Assembly: GCA_028279555.1 (NCBI GenBank)
Contig: JANQNO010000002.1
Location: 416,176-480,175 of the forward strand
Source: Sphingorhabdus sp.
GTDB taxonomy: Bacteria > Pseudomonadota > Alphaproteobacteria > Sphingomonadales > Sphingomonadaceae
Reading direction: 5' to 3'
Length of the DNA: 64,000 nt
Shown here piece after piece: positions 26,394 to 36,969 of the stretch (positions within the stretch are counted from its first letter, which is position 1; each line of letters starts with the position of its first letter). Made by a program: the position numbers and the translations under genes. The notes below the pieces were generated by a model, which was given only the letters and a program-made list of their open reading frames with translations, ran no database searches and was not told the DNA's origin.

Positions 26394-28253
26394 TCACTTC
26401 CGCCCGAACAGCTTCTCCACATCTTCGAGCGCGAGTTTCACCCAAGTGGGCCGCCCGTGATTGCACTGGCCCGAATGCGGGGTGACCTCCATTTCGCGCA
26501 GCAGTGCATTCATTTCGTCGACCTTGAGCACGCGGCCGGCGCGTACGCTGCCATGGCAGGCTATGGTCGAGGCGACATGGTCGATACGCTCCTTCAGCGA
26601 TAGCGCTTCGTCATAGGCCGACAGTTCGTCGGCGAGATCCTCGATCAGCCCCTTCACATCGCCGCTGCCCAGCATGGCCGGGGTCGCGCGCACCAGCATC
26701 GCCGATGGCCCGAAGCGTTCCAGATCCAGTCCGAAGGCAGCGAGCTCTTCGGCGCGCGCTTCAAGCCGGTCGCAGGCATCCTCGGTCAGCTCGACGACTT
26801 CGGGTATGAGCATGGCTTGCGACGCGACTTTCCCGCCCGCGCTTTCCATGGCGGCCCGCATCCGCTCCAGCACCAGCCTTTCATGCGCGGCATGCTGATC
26901 GACGATGACCAGCCCGTCCTCCGCCTCGGCAACGATATAGGTGTTGGCGACCTGCCCGCGCGCTATCCCCAGCGGGTGTGCCTTTGCTTGGGGCACGGCT
27001 TCATGTGCCTCCGCCGCACGGCCCATGAGGGGGGCATCGAAGGTGTGACGTGCTTCTGCGAGGGCTGCTTCTAGCCCTCCACTCTTTAGTTGGGAGGGGG
27101 GGCGTGAATAATAGCGTTGCTCAATCGGGACAGCCTCCACCCCTTGCCCTTTCCCCGAAGGCGAGGGGTTAAAGAAAGCCGATTGCGGATCCGCAACCGG
27201 CGCGGCCGGCTCCTGCTGCCACTCGACATTGGCTGCGCGCTGAACGCTGCGAAAGCCCGATCGATCCAGTGCATTCCTGAGGCCGGAGACGATCATGCCG
27301 CGGATCATGCCCGGATCGCGAAAGCGCACTTCGGTTTTTGCCGGATGCACATTCACATCGACCAGCTCGGGTGGCATGTCGAGAAACAGCGCCACCAGCG
27401 CATGCCGGTCGCGTGCCAGCATCTCGGCATAGGCACCGCGCACCGCCCCGATCAGCAGCCGGTCCTTGACCGGACGTCCGTTGACGAAGAGATACTGGTG
27501 ATCGGCGACGCCGCGGTTGAAAGTCGGGATACTGGCGATGCCTCCGAGCGTTACGCCTTCGCGCTCCAGATCGACCGGCACGCTGTTTTCAGCGAGGCCC
27601 TTGGCGGTAAGCGCGGCAACACGTTCCGGACGGCTCATGCCCGGCTGCACTGCCAGCGTCTTGCGGCCATCATGCTCCAGCGAGAAGCCGATATCCGGCT
27701 GCGCCATGGCCAGCCTTTTGACGATATCTAGCGCTGCACCATATTCGCTTCTGGGGGTACGCAGGAATTTGCGCCGCGCAGGGACTTTTCCAAACAGATT
27801 CTCGACCCGCACGCGCGTGCCCGGCGGAATGGCGACCGGTCCTTCGCTGACCAGCGCGCCATGATCATATTTGCGCTGCCAGCCGTCACCATCCGCCTGG
27901 CCCGAGCCTGTCGAAGGGCGACTCTCAATTGTAAATTCTGCCACGCTGGCAATCGACGGCAGCGCCTCTCCGCGAAAGCCCATCGTGGCAACCAGCTCGA
28001 TTTGCTCGCCCGGCAGTTTCGAGGTGGCATGGCGCTCCATGGCCAGCGCCATTTCATCTCGCGTCATTCCGCAGCCATCGTCCGCAACCTCGATCAGATT
28101 GAGGCCGCCCGATGTCAGCCTGATGGCAATATTGCCCGCATTGGCGTCGATTGCATTCTCGACAATTTCCTTGAGCGCGCTGGCCGGTCTCTCGACCACC
28201 TCGCCAGCAGCGATCCGGTTCACCAGAGCTTCAGGCAGTCTTCTTATTGACAT
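26394..28253 (-). CDS. mutL: DNA mismatch repair protein MutL
   Basis: A GHKL ATPase of mismatch repair. The start is ATG at 28253 (MSIRRLPEALVNRIAAGEVV); the longer upstream frame is not needed. ATP-site motifs are EIVENAIDA, DDGCGM, FRGEALPSI and PPGTRVRVENLF (TTVxVxxLF-like). The C-terminal dimerisation domain contains VDQHAAHERLVLERM and ends CHGSVRAGRVL / SGQCNHGRPTWVKL. The metal-dependent endonuclease motif DQHAxxERxxYE is only partly kept (Leu-Glu in place of Tyr-Glu). The Pro/Ser linker (about residues 350-400) and a loop near residue 112 are encoded by repeat-like sequences. Confidence 0.95.
   Translation of the reverse strand: MSIRRLPEALVNRIAAGEVVERPASALKEIVENAIDANAGNIAIRLTSGGLNLIEVADDGCGMTRDEMALAMERHATSKLPGEQIELVATMGFRGEALPSIASVAEFTIESRPSTGSGQADGDGWQRKYDHGALVSEGPVAIPPGTRVRVENLFGKVPARRKFLRTPRSEYGAALDIVKRLAMAQPDIGFSLEHDGRKTLAVQPGMSRPERVAALTAKGLAENSVPVDLEREGVTLGGIASIPTFNRGVADHQYLFVNGRPVKDRLLIGAVRGAYAEMLARDRHALVALFLDMPPELVDVNVHPAKTEVRFRDPGMIRGMIVSGLRNALDRSGFRSVQRAANVEWQQEPAAPVADPQSAFFNPSPSGKGQGVEAVPIEQRYYSRPPSQLKSGGLEAALAEARHTFDAPLMGRAAEAHEAVPQAKAHPLGIARGQVANTYIVAEAEDGLVIVDQHAAHERLVLERMRAAMESAGGKVASQAMLIPEVVELTEDACDRLEARAEELAAFGLDLERFGPSAMLVRATPAMLGSGDVKGLIEDLADELSAYDEALSLKERIDHVASTIACHGSVRAGRVLKVDEMNALLREMEVTPHSGQCNHGRPTWVKLALEDVEKLFGRK
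27072..27166. repeat. GC-rich palindromic elements inside mutL linker
   Basis: Two short inverted repeats lie in the part of mutL coding for the interdomain linker: CCCTCC...GGAGGG around 27072-27102, and CCCCTTGCCCTTTCC... with CGAGGGG around 27139-27166. They resemble the larger elements in glyS and are read in frame. Confidence 0.5.
27898..27920. repeat. Single REP arm inside mutL
   Basis: The REP core CCCGAGCCTGTCGAAGGGCG occurs within the mutL ATPase domain and is translated in frame as RPSTGSGQA on the gene strand. Only one arm is present, so no hairpin forms here. Confidence 0.7.
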
Positions 28254-28375
28254 CCTGCTAGTCCTAGCCCAAGCGCTCCTTCCAGGCGAATCCTTAATCA
28301 TCAAAATTTTGAGCAGATTACGATTCCATGACAGGACGTTTTCCGTTAGGGAAGACCATCAGTTTACCGGATTGA

Positions 28376-29458
<1,083 letters not shown>

Positions 29459-29465
29459 CCGGCCC

Positions 29466-30362
29466 GTGGCGCCGCCGTCAAACCGGCGCCCGGGATATTC
29501 CCGCAAGGCGCAGTTCGGGCTTTTCGCCACCTATGTGCTTGCTATTGGGGGGGCGCTGTTTGCGGCGCTGCTCCTGGTCGTATCCATAGTCGACCCCAAG
29601 GGGTTCAATGCGCTTCGGACGGCAGGCGCTGAAATCACCGCGCCAGTCGCCCGCTTTTTCAATAGTATTCGGCGCAGCGTTGGTGACCTTGCCGAAAATA
29701 CTTCGGCCTATCTCGATGCTGCGTCGAAAAATGCCGCGCTCACAAAGGAAGTTGAAAGCAGCCGGCAGAAACTCAACGATGCTGCGGCGCTCAAGGTGGA
29801 GAATGAGAGGCTCCGCAGCTTGCTGGGCCTCATCGAGGAATCCGGCGGGGAGGGCGTTGTCGCCCGGCTGATAAGCACCAGCGCATCGAGCACGCGCCGC
29901 ACGGCGACGCTGTCGGAAGGATCGAACAAGGGGATCGAGGCCGGCCAGCCGATCCGCGGGCCGGAGGGGCTGATAGGGCGAACGATCAGCGTCGGGCCGA
30001 CCACGGCCAGCGTGCTTTTGGTGACCGATGCCGACAATGTCGTTCCCGTGATGCGCGCAGAGGACGGGCTGCCTGCATTCGCCAGCGGACTGGCCAATGG
30101 CACGGTTGCCATCCGCCCGATCAATCTGGGCGTAAATCCTTTCAAGAAGGGTGATGTAATCGTTACCTCGGGGAATGGCGGGCTCTATCCGCCCAACATC
30201 CCCTTCGGCCTTGTGCTCGACAAATCCGATGACGGCGCAATCGCGCGCCCCTTTGCCGATCCGGCCAGAACGCCTTATGTCCTGACAATGCCGACCTATC
30301 AGCCCGAAGTCGTCGCCGCACAGGAGGGTGGCGAAGATGGTGATGCGGAGCAGGCGGAGTGA
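29466..30362 (+). CDS. mreC: Rod shape-determining protein MreC
   Basis: A periplasmic scaffold of the elongasome with one N-terminal membrane helix (YVLAIGGALFAALLLVVSIV), a coiled coil (ALTKEVESSRQKLNDAAALKVENERLRSLLGL) and two beta domains (ARLISTSASSTRRTATL; GPEGLIGRTISVGPTTASVL; GDVIVTSGNGGLYPPNIPFG). The start GTG is 7 bp after mreB. The C-terminus is acidic. Its TGA overlaps the mreD GTG. Confidence 0.95.
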   Translation: MAPPSNRRPGYSRKAQFGLFATYVLAIGGALFAALLLVVSIVDPKGFNALRTAGAEITAPVARFFNSIRRSVGDLAENTSAYLDAASKNAALTKEVESSRQKLNDAAALKVENERLRSLLGLIEESGGEGVVARLISTSASSTRRTATLSEGSNKGIEAGQPIRGPEGLIGRTISVGPTTASVLLVTDADNVVPVMRAEDGLPAFASGLANGTVAIRPINLGVNPFKKGDVIVTSGNGGLYPPNIPFGLVLDKSDDGAIARPFADPARTPYVLTMPTYQPEVVAAQEGGEDGDAEQAE

Positions 30363-30913
30363 ATAATCCCATCGCTTCGATCATGCGCCCTCGCCGCTCG
30401 GGCGGTCAATATCAGTCGCGTCTGAACCGCACGCAATCGCCTGCGCGCATGACCGTTATCCCGGTCGTTTCGGTCCTGCTTGCCTCAATGGCCAGCGCCC
30501 TGCCGATCTTTACCGCCGGCCCATTGCTGCCGCCGCTGGGCCTCATGGTTTTTCTGGCCTGGCGGCTGATGCGCCCTGGGATATGGCCGGTCTGGGCCGG
30601 GCTTCCCTTCGGGCTGTTCGACGATATTTTCAGCGGTCAGCCATTCGGCAGTGCCGGACTGACCTGGTCGCTCGCCATGCTGGCCATGGAAATAATCGAC
30701 AGCAATGCCGTCTGGCGTGACCATTGGCAGGACTGGCTAATCGCCACCATAATCATTATATTGGTTTTGTTCGCAGGACTTTGGTTCGTCAGCCTCGCTC
30801 ATTCCGCCCCGGGAGCCACCATTTTGTTGCCACAGATTATCCTGTCTGCCTTGTTTTTCCCGCTGGTGGTCAGATTATGCGCCAGGCTTGATAGCTGGCG
30901 ACTGGCGACATGA
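30359..30913 (+). CDS. mreD: Rod shape-determining protein MreD
   Basis: A 184-aa integral membrane partner of MreC. After a basic cytoplasmic N-terminus (MRPRRSGGQYQSRLNRTQSP) there are five to six hydrophobic helices, with the family-typical PFGLFDDIFSGQPFGSAGLT loop. GTG at 30359 overlaps the mreC stop by 4 bp and the end overlaps mrdA by 4 bp. Confidence 0.9.
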   Translation: MNNPIASIMRPRRSGGQYQSRLNRTQSPARMTVIPVVSVLLASMASALPIFTAGPLLPPLGLMVFLAWRLMRPGIWPVWAGLPFGLFDDIFSGQPFGSAGLTWSLAMLAMEIIDSNAVWRDHWQDWLIATIIIILVLFAGLWFVSLAHSAPGATILLPQIILSALFFPLVVRLCARLDSWRLAT

Positions 30914-32841
30914 AGAACAACCGCACGCTCAACAGTGCCCAGCAGAAATTCACCTTCACTCGCCGCACCATGTTTGTGGGCGGCGTGCAGGCTGCACTTG
31001 GCCTCGTTCTCGCCGGAAGGATGGCCTATATTTCGGTCGCGGAGAATGAGAAATATCAACTGCTGTCGGAGAGCAACCGGGTCAATCTGACACTCATACC
31101 CCCGCGCCGCGGCTGGTTTATCGATCGCAATGGCAAGCCCATCGCCACAAACCGCGCGGATTTTCGCGTTGATATTATCCCCGAGCGGCTGGTCGACAAA
31201 GACAGGACTGTTGCGACGCTGGCGGATCTACTGGCGCTCAGCGGCGATGATGTCGAGCGCGTCAAGCGCGAGCTGGATCAGGCGCGCGGCTTTCAGCCAA
31301 TCCAGGTCAAGGATGGTCTGGATTATGAGAGCTTCGCGCGGATCAGCGTGCGTTTACCCGATCTTCCGGGTGTCAGCCCGCGGCAGGGTTTCTCGCGCTA
31401 TTATCCCAGCGGCGCAGCGGTGGGCCATCTTGCCGGCTATGTCGGCGTGGTATCGGCAGAGGAATATGCGCAGAACAAGGATCCGCTGCTGATCACACCC
31501 GGCTACAAGATCGGCAAGGAGGGCCTCGAAAAATCGCTTGAGGACCGGTTGCAGGGCAAGGCCGGTGCAAAGCGCGTAGAGGTGACCGCACGTGGTAAAA
31601 TCGTGCGCGATCTGGAAACCCGCCCGGACATACCGGGCAAGCCGCTCAAACTGACCATCGATATCGATCTGCACAATTATGCTGCGCGCCGACTTGGCCG
31701 CGAGTCTGGTTCGGTCGTCGTCTTCGACTGCCTGACCGGCGATATTCTCGCGATGGCATCGATGCCATGCTATGATCCCAACAGTTTTTCCGATGGCATC
31801 GGGGTTACCGAGTATAAATGGCTGCGCGAAGATGAACGCAAGCCGCTGCTCAACAAGTCGCTCCAGGGGCTCTATCCTCCCGGTTCGACGCTGAAACCGC
31901 TTGCAGCCATCGCCTTGCAGCAGGCCGGAATCGATCCCGAGGAAAAAGTAAATTGTACAGGTGGCTACCGGCTGGGTAATCGCACTTTCCGTTGCCTTGG
32001 CCGGCATGGCCCTATCAATATGCGCGATGCGATCAAATCCAGCTGCAACACTTATTTCTATGCGATGGGTCATCGTATCGGCTATGATGCCATTGCCCCG
32101 GTTGCGCGTGCGCTCGGGCTGGGTCAGGAATTCGATCTGCCATTCGTGTCTCAATATTATGGTACGGTCCCCGACAGCGAATGGTTCCGCAAGAAATACG
32201 ACAAGCAATGGAGCGCGTCCGATACGCTGAATGCGACGATCGGTCAGGGCTATGTGCTCGCCAGTCCGTTTCAGCTGGCTTTGCATGCTGCCCGCCTTGC
32301 CTCGGGGCTTGATCTTCAGCCGCAAATATTGGTTGGCGAGCGCAAAAAACCTTCGCGCCTCAAATTTTCCGAAGAACATCTTGCCGTCGCCCGCGAAGGC
32401 ATGGACCGGGTGGTGAATGCCTTCGGCACGGCGCGGGCCAGCCGGCTCGATCTGGACGATGTCAAGATGGCCGGCAAGACCGGAACGTCTCAGGTTCGGG
32501 CAATTTTGAGGGAAGGGCGCTACCGGTCCAACGACCGCCGCTTTCGTGACCACGGTCTTTTTGTGTGTTTCGCTCCAGTTGAAAATCCGCGCTATGGCGC
32601 TGCCGTCGTGATCGAGCATGGTATGGGCGGTTCGCGCGCCGCGGCTCCCGTTGCCAAGGATGTTCTGACATTTCTTTACGATCCCGATCAGGCGATGGCG
32701 CGGCTTGAGTCGCTCGAAAGCGCGTGGGGCGGCACCATCGAGCAGCGCATGGAGCGCGATCTCGCCACATTCCGCGCAGAACTGGATGCTCCGACCAAAG
32801 CCGATAGCGAAGCCGCGCAGAAGAGAGCGGAAGGCGAATGA
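30910..32841 (+). CDS. mrdA: Penicillin-binding protein 2, elongation transpeptidase
   Basis: A class B PBP that cross-links lateral-wall peptidoglycan together with RodA. The N-terminal anchor (MFVGGVQAALGLVLAGRMAY) is followed by the pedestal domain (PPRRGWFIDRNGKPIATNRA). Transpeptidase motifs are GSTLKP (SxxK), SSCN (SxN) and KTGTSQV (KTG). Length 643 aa. It overlaps mreD and rodA by 4 bp each. The last ~40 residues are a charged, low-complexity tail. Confidence 0.96.
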   Translation: MKNNRTLNSAQQKFTFTRRTMFVGGVQAALGLVLAGRMAYISVAENEKYQLLSESNRVNLTLIPPRRGWFIDRNGKPIATNRADFRVDIIPERLVDKDRTVATLADLLALSGDDVERVKRELDQARGFQPIQVKDGLDYESFARISVRLPDLPGVSPRQGFSRYYPSGAAVGHLAGYVGVVSAEEYAQNKDPLLITPGYKIGKEGLEKSLEDRLQGKAGAKRVEVTARGKIVRDLETRPDIPGKPLKLTIDIDLHNYAARRLGRESGSVVVFDCLTGDILAMASMPCYDPNSFSDGIGVTEYKWLREDERKPLLNKSLQGLYPPGSTLKPLAAIALQQAGIDPEEKVNCTGGYRLGNRTFRCLGRHGPINMRDAIKSSCNTYFYAMGHRIGYDAIAPVARALGLGQEFDLPFVSQYYGTVPDSEWFRKKYDKQWSASDTLNATIGQGYVLASPFQLALHAARLASGLDLQPQILVGERKKPSRLKFSEEHLAVAREGMDRVVNAFGTARASRLDLDDVKMAGKTGTSQVRAILREGRYRSNDRRFRDHGLFVCFAPVENPRYGAAVVIEHGMGGSRAAAPVAKDVLTFLYDPDQAMARLESLESAWGGTIEQRMERDLATFRAELDAPTKADSEAAQKRAEGE

Positions 32842-33959
32842 GCATGCGGCCTGGCATTATCCCGGCACCGATTGCCGGGCTGCCTTGGCGGCTTATTCTG
32901 TTGCTGGTCAGCCTTGCCTTTTTCGGCTCGCTTGTCCTCTATTCGGCGGCGGGCGGCAGTCTCGAGCCATGGGCGGGCAAACATATGGCCCGTTTTTTGA
33001 TTTTCCTGGCGATGGCGATTGTTATGTCGCGCTTCCCCTTGAGCTTCTGGAAGACGATGACCTTCCCGGTCTACGGGATATTGCTGCTGCTGCTCGTCGC
33101 GGTTGAAATTCGCGGTTTTGTCGGTGGCGGCAGCCAGCGCTGGATCAATCTTGGGTTTATGGGCCTGCAACCATCCGAGCTTATGAAACCGGCGGTCGTG
33201 CTGGCCGTGGCCTGGTTTTTCGATCGGCTGCCACCGTCGAGAATATTCAGTTTCGATGCCGTCTGGCCGCCGGTGCTGATCATGGGCGTGCCCTGGATAC
33301 TGGTGGTCCTGCAGCCGGATCTGGGGACATCGATTGCGATCTTGTTCGGCGGTGTTGTTGTCGCCTTTCTGGCAGGCTGGCCGCTGCGCTATTTTATCGG
33401 GGCTGCGGGCGCGTTGATGGTGCTTGTTCCTGTGGGCTATTTCTTCCTGCTCGAGCCCTATCAGCAGAACCGCGTCGCCACTTTTCTCGATCCTGAATCC
33501 GATCCGCTCGGAACCGGCTATCATATCAGTCAGTCGAAGATTGCGATCGGTTCGGGCGGGCTCTTCGGCAAGGGCTTTCTCGACGGTACGCAAAGCCATC
33601 TCGACTATCTGCCCGAAGGCCACACCGACTTTGTGTTTTCGACGATGGCGGAAGAATGGGGGATGGTCGGCGGGATCGGCGTTCTATTCGGCTTTTTCCT
33701 TTTGCTGCGCTGGGGCCTGCGCGTCGCGATGAAGAGCAACTCTCGCTACGGCCAGCTGGTTGCGGCAGGCCTCACCTGCACAATTTTCTTTTATATTGCA
33801 GTCAATCTGCTGATGGTGATGGGGCTTGCGCCGGTGGTTGGAATCCCGCTTCCCTTTCTCAGCCATGGCGGTTCCTCCATGCTGACAGTGATGATCTGTA
33901 TTGGCATCATCATGTCCATCGAACGCCACCCGGGGTCGCGCGCTGGTAGCTTTGGTTAG
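32838..33959 (+). CDS. rodA: Peptidoglycan glycosyltransferase RodA (SEDS family)
   Basis: A 373-aa polytopic SEDS protein that polymerises lipid II in the elongasome. Family features visible are GSQRWINLGFMGLQPSELMK (catalytic-region loop), PWILVVLQPDLGTSIAIL, the FLPEGHTDFVFSTMAEEWG-type segment (DYLPEGHTDFVFSTMAEEWG), and VGIPLPFLSHGGSSMLT. ATG 32838 overlaps the mrdA stop. It ends the mre/mrd operon. Confidence 0.96.
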   Translation: MSMRPGIIPAPIAGLPWRLILLLVSLAFFGSLVLYSAAGGSLEPWAGKHMARFLIFLAMAIVMSRFPLSFWKTMTFPVYGILLLLLVAVEIRGFVGGGSQRWINLGFMGLQPSELMKPAVVLAVAWFFDRLPPSRIFSFDAVWPPVLIMGVPWILVVLQPDLGTSIAILFGGVVVAFLAGWPLRYFIGAAGALMVLVPVGYFFLLEPYQQNRVATFLDPESDPLGTGYHISQSKIAIGSGGLFGKGFLDGTQSHLDYLPEGHTDFVFSTMAEEWGMVGGIGVLFGFFLLLRWGLRVAMKSNSRYGQLVAAGLTCTIFFYIAVNLLMVMGLAPVVGIPLPFLSHGGSSMLTVMICIGIIMSIERHPGSRAGSFG

Positions 33960-34055
33960 GGGAAGTCTGTCCAGGGCTCCCCTTGACAAGCCGGGGCAAA
34001 ACCACCAAATGCCCCGCTCTGGCCTGCGGCAACGCCGCCAGCAATGCCCGAATGT

Positions 34056-34131
<76 letters not shown>

Positions 34132-34191
34132 TTCGCTTGCCATTTTGCAGCATTGGCTTAGGGCAATTCTCCAAGATGAGTGGGGAACATT

Positions 34192-34839
34192 GTGAGCGCC
34201 AAAACTGAAATTGAGAGCCGGCTTGCCGCTGCGCCTATCGCGCCCTTGGTCGGTGCGGACGATCCCGATGTTGCCGTCCGCACTGCCGAAGCGCTGCGCG
34301 ATGGCGGGCTGACGGTGATCGAGGTGGTGATGCGAAGCGATGGCGCGCAGCGCGGCATGGAAGCCATCATCGAGCGTGTCGAAGGCCTCATCGTCGGGGC
34401 GGGGACCGTGTTGACGCTCGAGCAGGCAAAATCGGTTGTGGCCGGCGGTGCGGAATTTGTCGTTTCTCCTGGCCTGGTCGATGATATCGTGCATTACTGC
34501 CTGGATGAGGATATTCCCTTTTATCCCGGCACCATGACCGCAGGCGAAGTTCAGCGTGCCTATGCGCTGGGCCTGCGTGAAGTGAAGTTCTTTCCGGCAA
34601 GCCTCGCCGGCGGCGTAGCGATGCTCAAGGCATTTTCTTCCGTTTTCCGGGAGATGCGTTTCATGCCCACGGGCGGCGTTTCGCCGGAGAGTCTAGGCGA
34701 ATTCCTCGCGCTTCCATCCGTGATCGCCTGTGGTGGCAGCTGGCTGACTCCCGGCGATGCTATTGCCGCTGGTGACTATGACAAGATCACCGATCTCGCG
34801 CGCGAAGCCATAAAGCTGGCCCGATCCATACGAGCTTAA
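34192..34839 (+). CDS. eda: 2-dehydro-3-deoxy-phosphogluconate (KDPG) aldolase-like
   Basis: A class I aldolase that would split KDPG into pyruvate and glyceraldehyde 3-phosphate (Entner-Doudoroff pathway). The Schiff-base lysine lies in REVKFFPAS, and catalytic Glu in TVIEVVMRS. The phosphate-binding regions are FYPGTMTAGE and MPTGGVSPE, then CGGSWL. GTG at 34192, with GGGGA 5 bp upstream, is preferred; GTG 34180 is an in-frame alternative. 215 aa, normal length. A related KDPGal aldolase specificity cannot be excluded. Confidence 0.85.
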   Translation: MSAKTEIESRLAAAPIAPLVGADDPDVAVRTAEALRDGGLTVIEVVMRSDGAQRGMEAIIERVEGLIVGAGTVLTLEQAKSVVAGGAEFVVSPGLVDDIVHYCLDEDIPFYPGTMTAGEVQRAYALGLREVKFFPASLAGGVAMLKAFSSVFREMRFMPTGGVSPESLGEFLALPSVIACGGSWLTPGDAIAAGDYDKITDLAREAIKLARSIRA

Positions 34840-34854
34840 GGCGTTGCGGGAGGC

Positions 34855-35817
34855 TTACTGAATCCGTTCCACGGTCTTGCCGCGCGCCGTCAGCATCGAT
34901 TGCAGCGAGTCCTTGCCAGCGAGATGTCCCGCGCCAACCGCCACCAAAATCTTTCCCGGCCGGTCCAGCCGCTCGATCAGCCAGTCGGTCCAGGCTCTGT
35001 TGCGGTCGATGATCAGCACCCGGTACATGCCCTTGCCCAGTTCGGCTTCCGTCAGGCCAGACTCAAGCGTTGCGATTTGCCCCTTCGCCCAACTAATGTC
35101 TTCGGCAAAGTCGACAGTGGGGTCTCCCTTGGGCTCGACATCGGCAATCTTGTCGATAGAACCGACCGTGCGGATCTCCTCGAGCATCTGGTCCACCATG
35201 CCAATCTGTTCATCTTCGGGAAGCGCGCTCAGCGCTGCGATGACAGCATTGCCATCCTCGATCGAGAGGATCTGCTTTTGGGCCTTCTGGAACTCGTTTT
35301 CCAGGACCGTCTCAACGCCGAATTGAACGCCATATTCGCCCTCGAGCTCGGTTTCCTCAAGGCTCTGGAAATAGACCATGAAAGGGACCATCCATCCGGG
35401 GAGGACATCAAACATGCCCAGCGGAAGCCCCGTTTCCTCGACCAGTTGCTTAAGCGTCTCGCGATTTTCCGGCTTGATCCGGTCCATCAGCGGTTTCTGT
35501 TCGGTGCTCCTTTCCAGCATCTCGTCGAGCATTTGCTCAAGCCCGGCGACAGCTTCTTCGTCAGTTTCGGCAGTTTCCACCACGAGCGTGTCGACGTCCT
35601 TGACGATGCGGTTGAATGCGGCCGTTCGCCATTTCAGCCGTTTGGGCAGCATGTGGATCGTTCCGAATATGTAAATGGTCGTATCTTCGTCGGCCATTTT
35701 CCAGATTGCCGGGTTGGGCTCGAAATCGAAGGCAGCGGATTGGCGCGAGGCAGTGGTTGTGCAGGCGGCCAGAGAGGAGAGTGCCGCCGCGCCGAGAAAC
35801 AGCTTTTTCATTATCAT
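34855..35817 (-). CDS. TraB/GumN family lipoprotein
   Basis: A second TraB/GumN paralogue in the window, here a lipoprotein: KKLFLGAAALSSLAACTTTA has a lipobox LAAC. Family motifs are TTIYIFGTIHMLPKRLKW, TLVVETAETDEE and GAGHLAGKDSLQSML, like the soluble homologue at 19450. It probably faces the periplasm. Function is unknown (Tiki-like putative metalloprotease fold). Convergent with eda, 15 bp between the stops. Confidence 0.85.
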   Translation of the reverse strand: MIMKKLFLGAAALSSLAACTTTASRQSAAFDFEPNPAIWKMADEDTTIYIFGTIHMLPKRLKWRTAAFNRIVKDVDTLVVETAETDEEAVAGLEQMLDEMLERSTEQKPLMDRIKPENRETLKQLVEETGLPLGMFDVLPGWMVPFMVYFQSLEETELEGEYGVQFGVETVLENEFQKAQKQILSIEDGNAVIAALSALPEDEQIGMVDQMLEEIRTVGSIDKIADVEPKGDPTVDFAEDISWAKGQIATLESGLTEAELGKGMYRVLIIDRNRAWTDWLIERLDRPGKILVAVGAGHLAGKDSLQSMLTARGKTVERIQ

Positions 35818-35898
35818 CGGCGAAACTCACCGCAAAGCCGCGCAAAGGTCAAGCATATATCGGTGCAACCTGCTTGATTTAACGCAGCGCATCCGCCA

Positions 35899-36852
35899 AT
35901 GCCTCAGGCAATAATTATTGCAGATGCGAAGGACATGCCGGTGGTCGACGGCAAAGCCAACAAGGGGCAGCCGCTCAATTTTCAGGATATGATCCTGACG
36001 CTGCACCATTTCTGGGCGGATAATGGCTGCGTGATCCTCCAGCCCTATGATCTGGAAATGGGCGCTGGCACCTTTCATACGGCGACCACTCTGCGCGCGC
36101 TCGGCCCCGATCCGTGGAATGCCGCCTTTGTGCAGCCCTGCCGCCGCCCGACCGATGGCCGCTATGGCGAAAATCCCAACCGGCTCCAGCATTATTACCA
36201 GTATCAGGTGATCCTGAAACCTTCGCCTCAGAATATCCAGCAGCTATATCTCGACAGCCTAGTGGCCATCGGCATCGATCCGCTGCTGCATGATATCCGC
36301 TTTGTCGAGGATGACTGGGAAAGCCCGACGCTCGGTGCATGGGGCTTGGGCTGGGAAGTCTGGTGCGACGGCATGGAAGTCACACAGTTCACCTATTTTC
36401 AGCAGATGGGCGGCTTCGACTGCAAACCGGTGGCCGGCGAGCTGACCTACGGGCTGGAGCGGTTGGCGATGTATATTCAGGGCGTAGATAGCGTTTACGA
36501 TCTGGATTTTGGCGGCGCTGGTGTGACTTATGGCGATGTGTTTCTCGAAAATGAGAAGCAAATGTCGACATGGAATTTCGAGGTCGCCGACACCGAGACG
36601 CTGTTCGATCTGTTCAAGAAGGCGACGGCGGAATGCGAAAACTGCCTCGACGCGAAGCTGCCTATCCCGGCCTATGAACAGGCGGTCAAGGCGAGCCACA
36701 TCTTCAACCTGCTGCAGGCGCGCGGCGTGATCAGCGTGCAGGAGCGGCAGAAATATATGGGCGATGTGCGCGATCTCGCGAAGGGATCATGCGAGGCCTG
36801 GATGGAGAAGAATGGCTGGGGAGAAATTGCTGGTGCGGGAGAGGCGGCGTGA
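35899..36852 (+). CDS. glyQ: Glycyl-tRNA synthetase alpha subunit
   Basis: The catalytic class II subunit of the alpha2beta2 enzyme. Class II signatures are [56 protein letters not shown] and [20 protein letters not shown]. 317 aa, slightly longer than usual because of the N-terminus; ATG 35935 is an alternative start. glyS follows after 117 bp containing a REP copy. Confidence 0.96.
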   Translation: MPQAIIIADAKDMPVVDGKANKGQPLNFQDMILTLHHFWADNGCVILQPYDLEMGAGTFHTATTLRALGPDPWNAAFVQPCRRPTDGRYGENPNRLQHYYQYQVILKPSPQNIQQLYLDSLVAIGIDPLLHDIRFVEDDWESPTLGAWGLGWEVWCDGMEVTQFTYFQQMGGFDCKPVAGELTYGLERLAMYIQGVDSVYDLDFGGAGVTYGDVFLENEKQMSTWNFEVADTETLFDLFKKATAECENCLDAKLPIPAYEQAVKASHIFNLLQARGVISVQERQKYMGDVRDLAKGSCEAWMEKNGWGEIAGAGEAA

Positions 36853-36873
36853 TGCGCAACCTTTGCTTCAAAA

Positions 36874-36946
36874 CCGCTAGTGCTGAGCTTGTCGAAGCAC
36901 GCCTATCCGCATTGAGCCGCCCTTCGACAGGCTCAGGGCTACGGTG
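36874..36946. repeat. REP-like palindrome between glyQ and glyS
   Basis: Arms GCTAGTGCTGAGCTTGTCGAA and CCCTTCGACAGGCTCAGGGC, same family as the copy at 21363. It could form a hairpin in the glyQ-glyS transcript. Confidence 0.85.
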
Positions 36947-36969
36947 TTTTTTCAAAGTCGAGAGGATTT

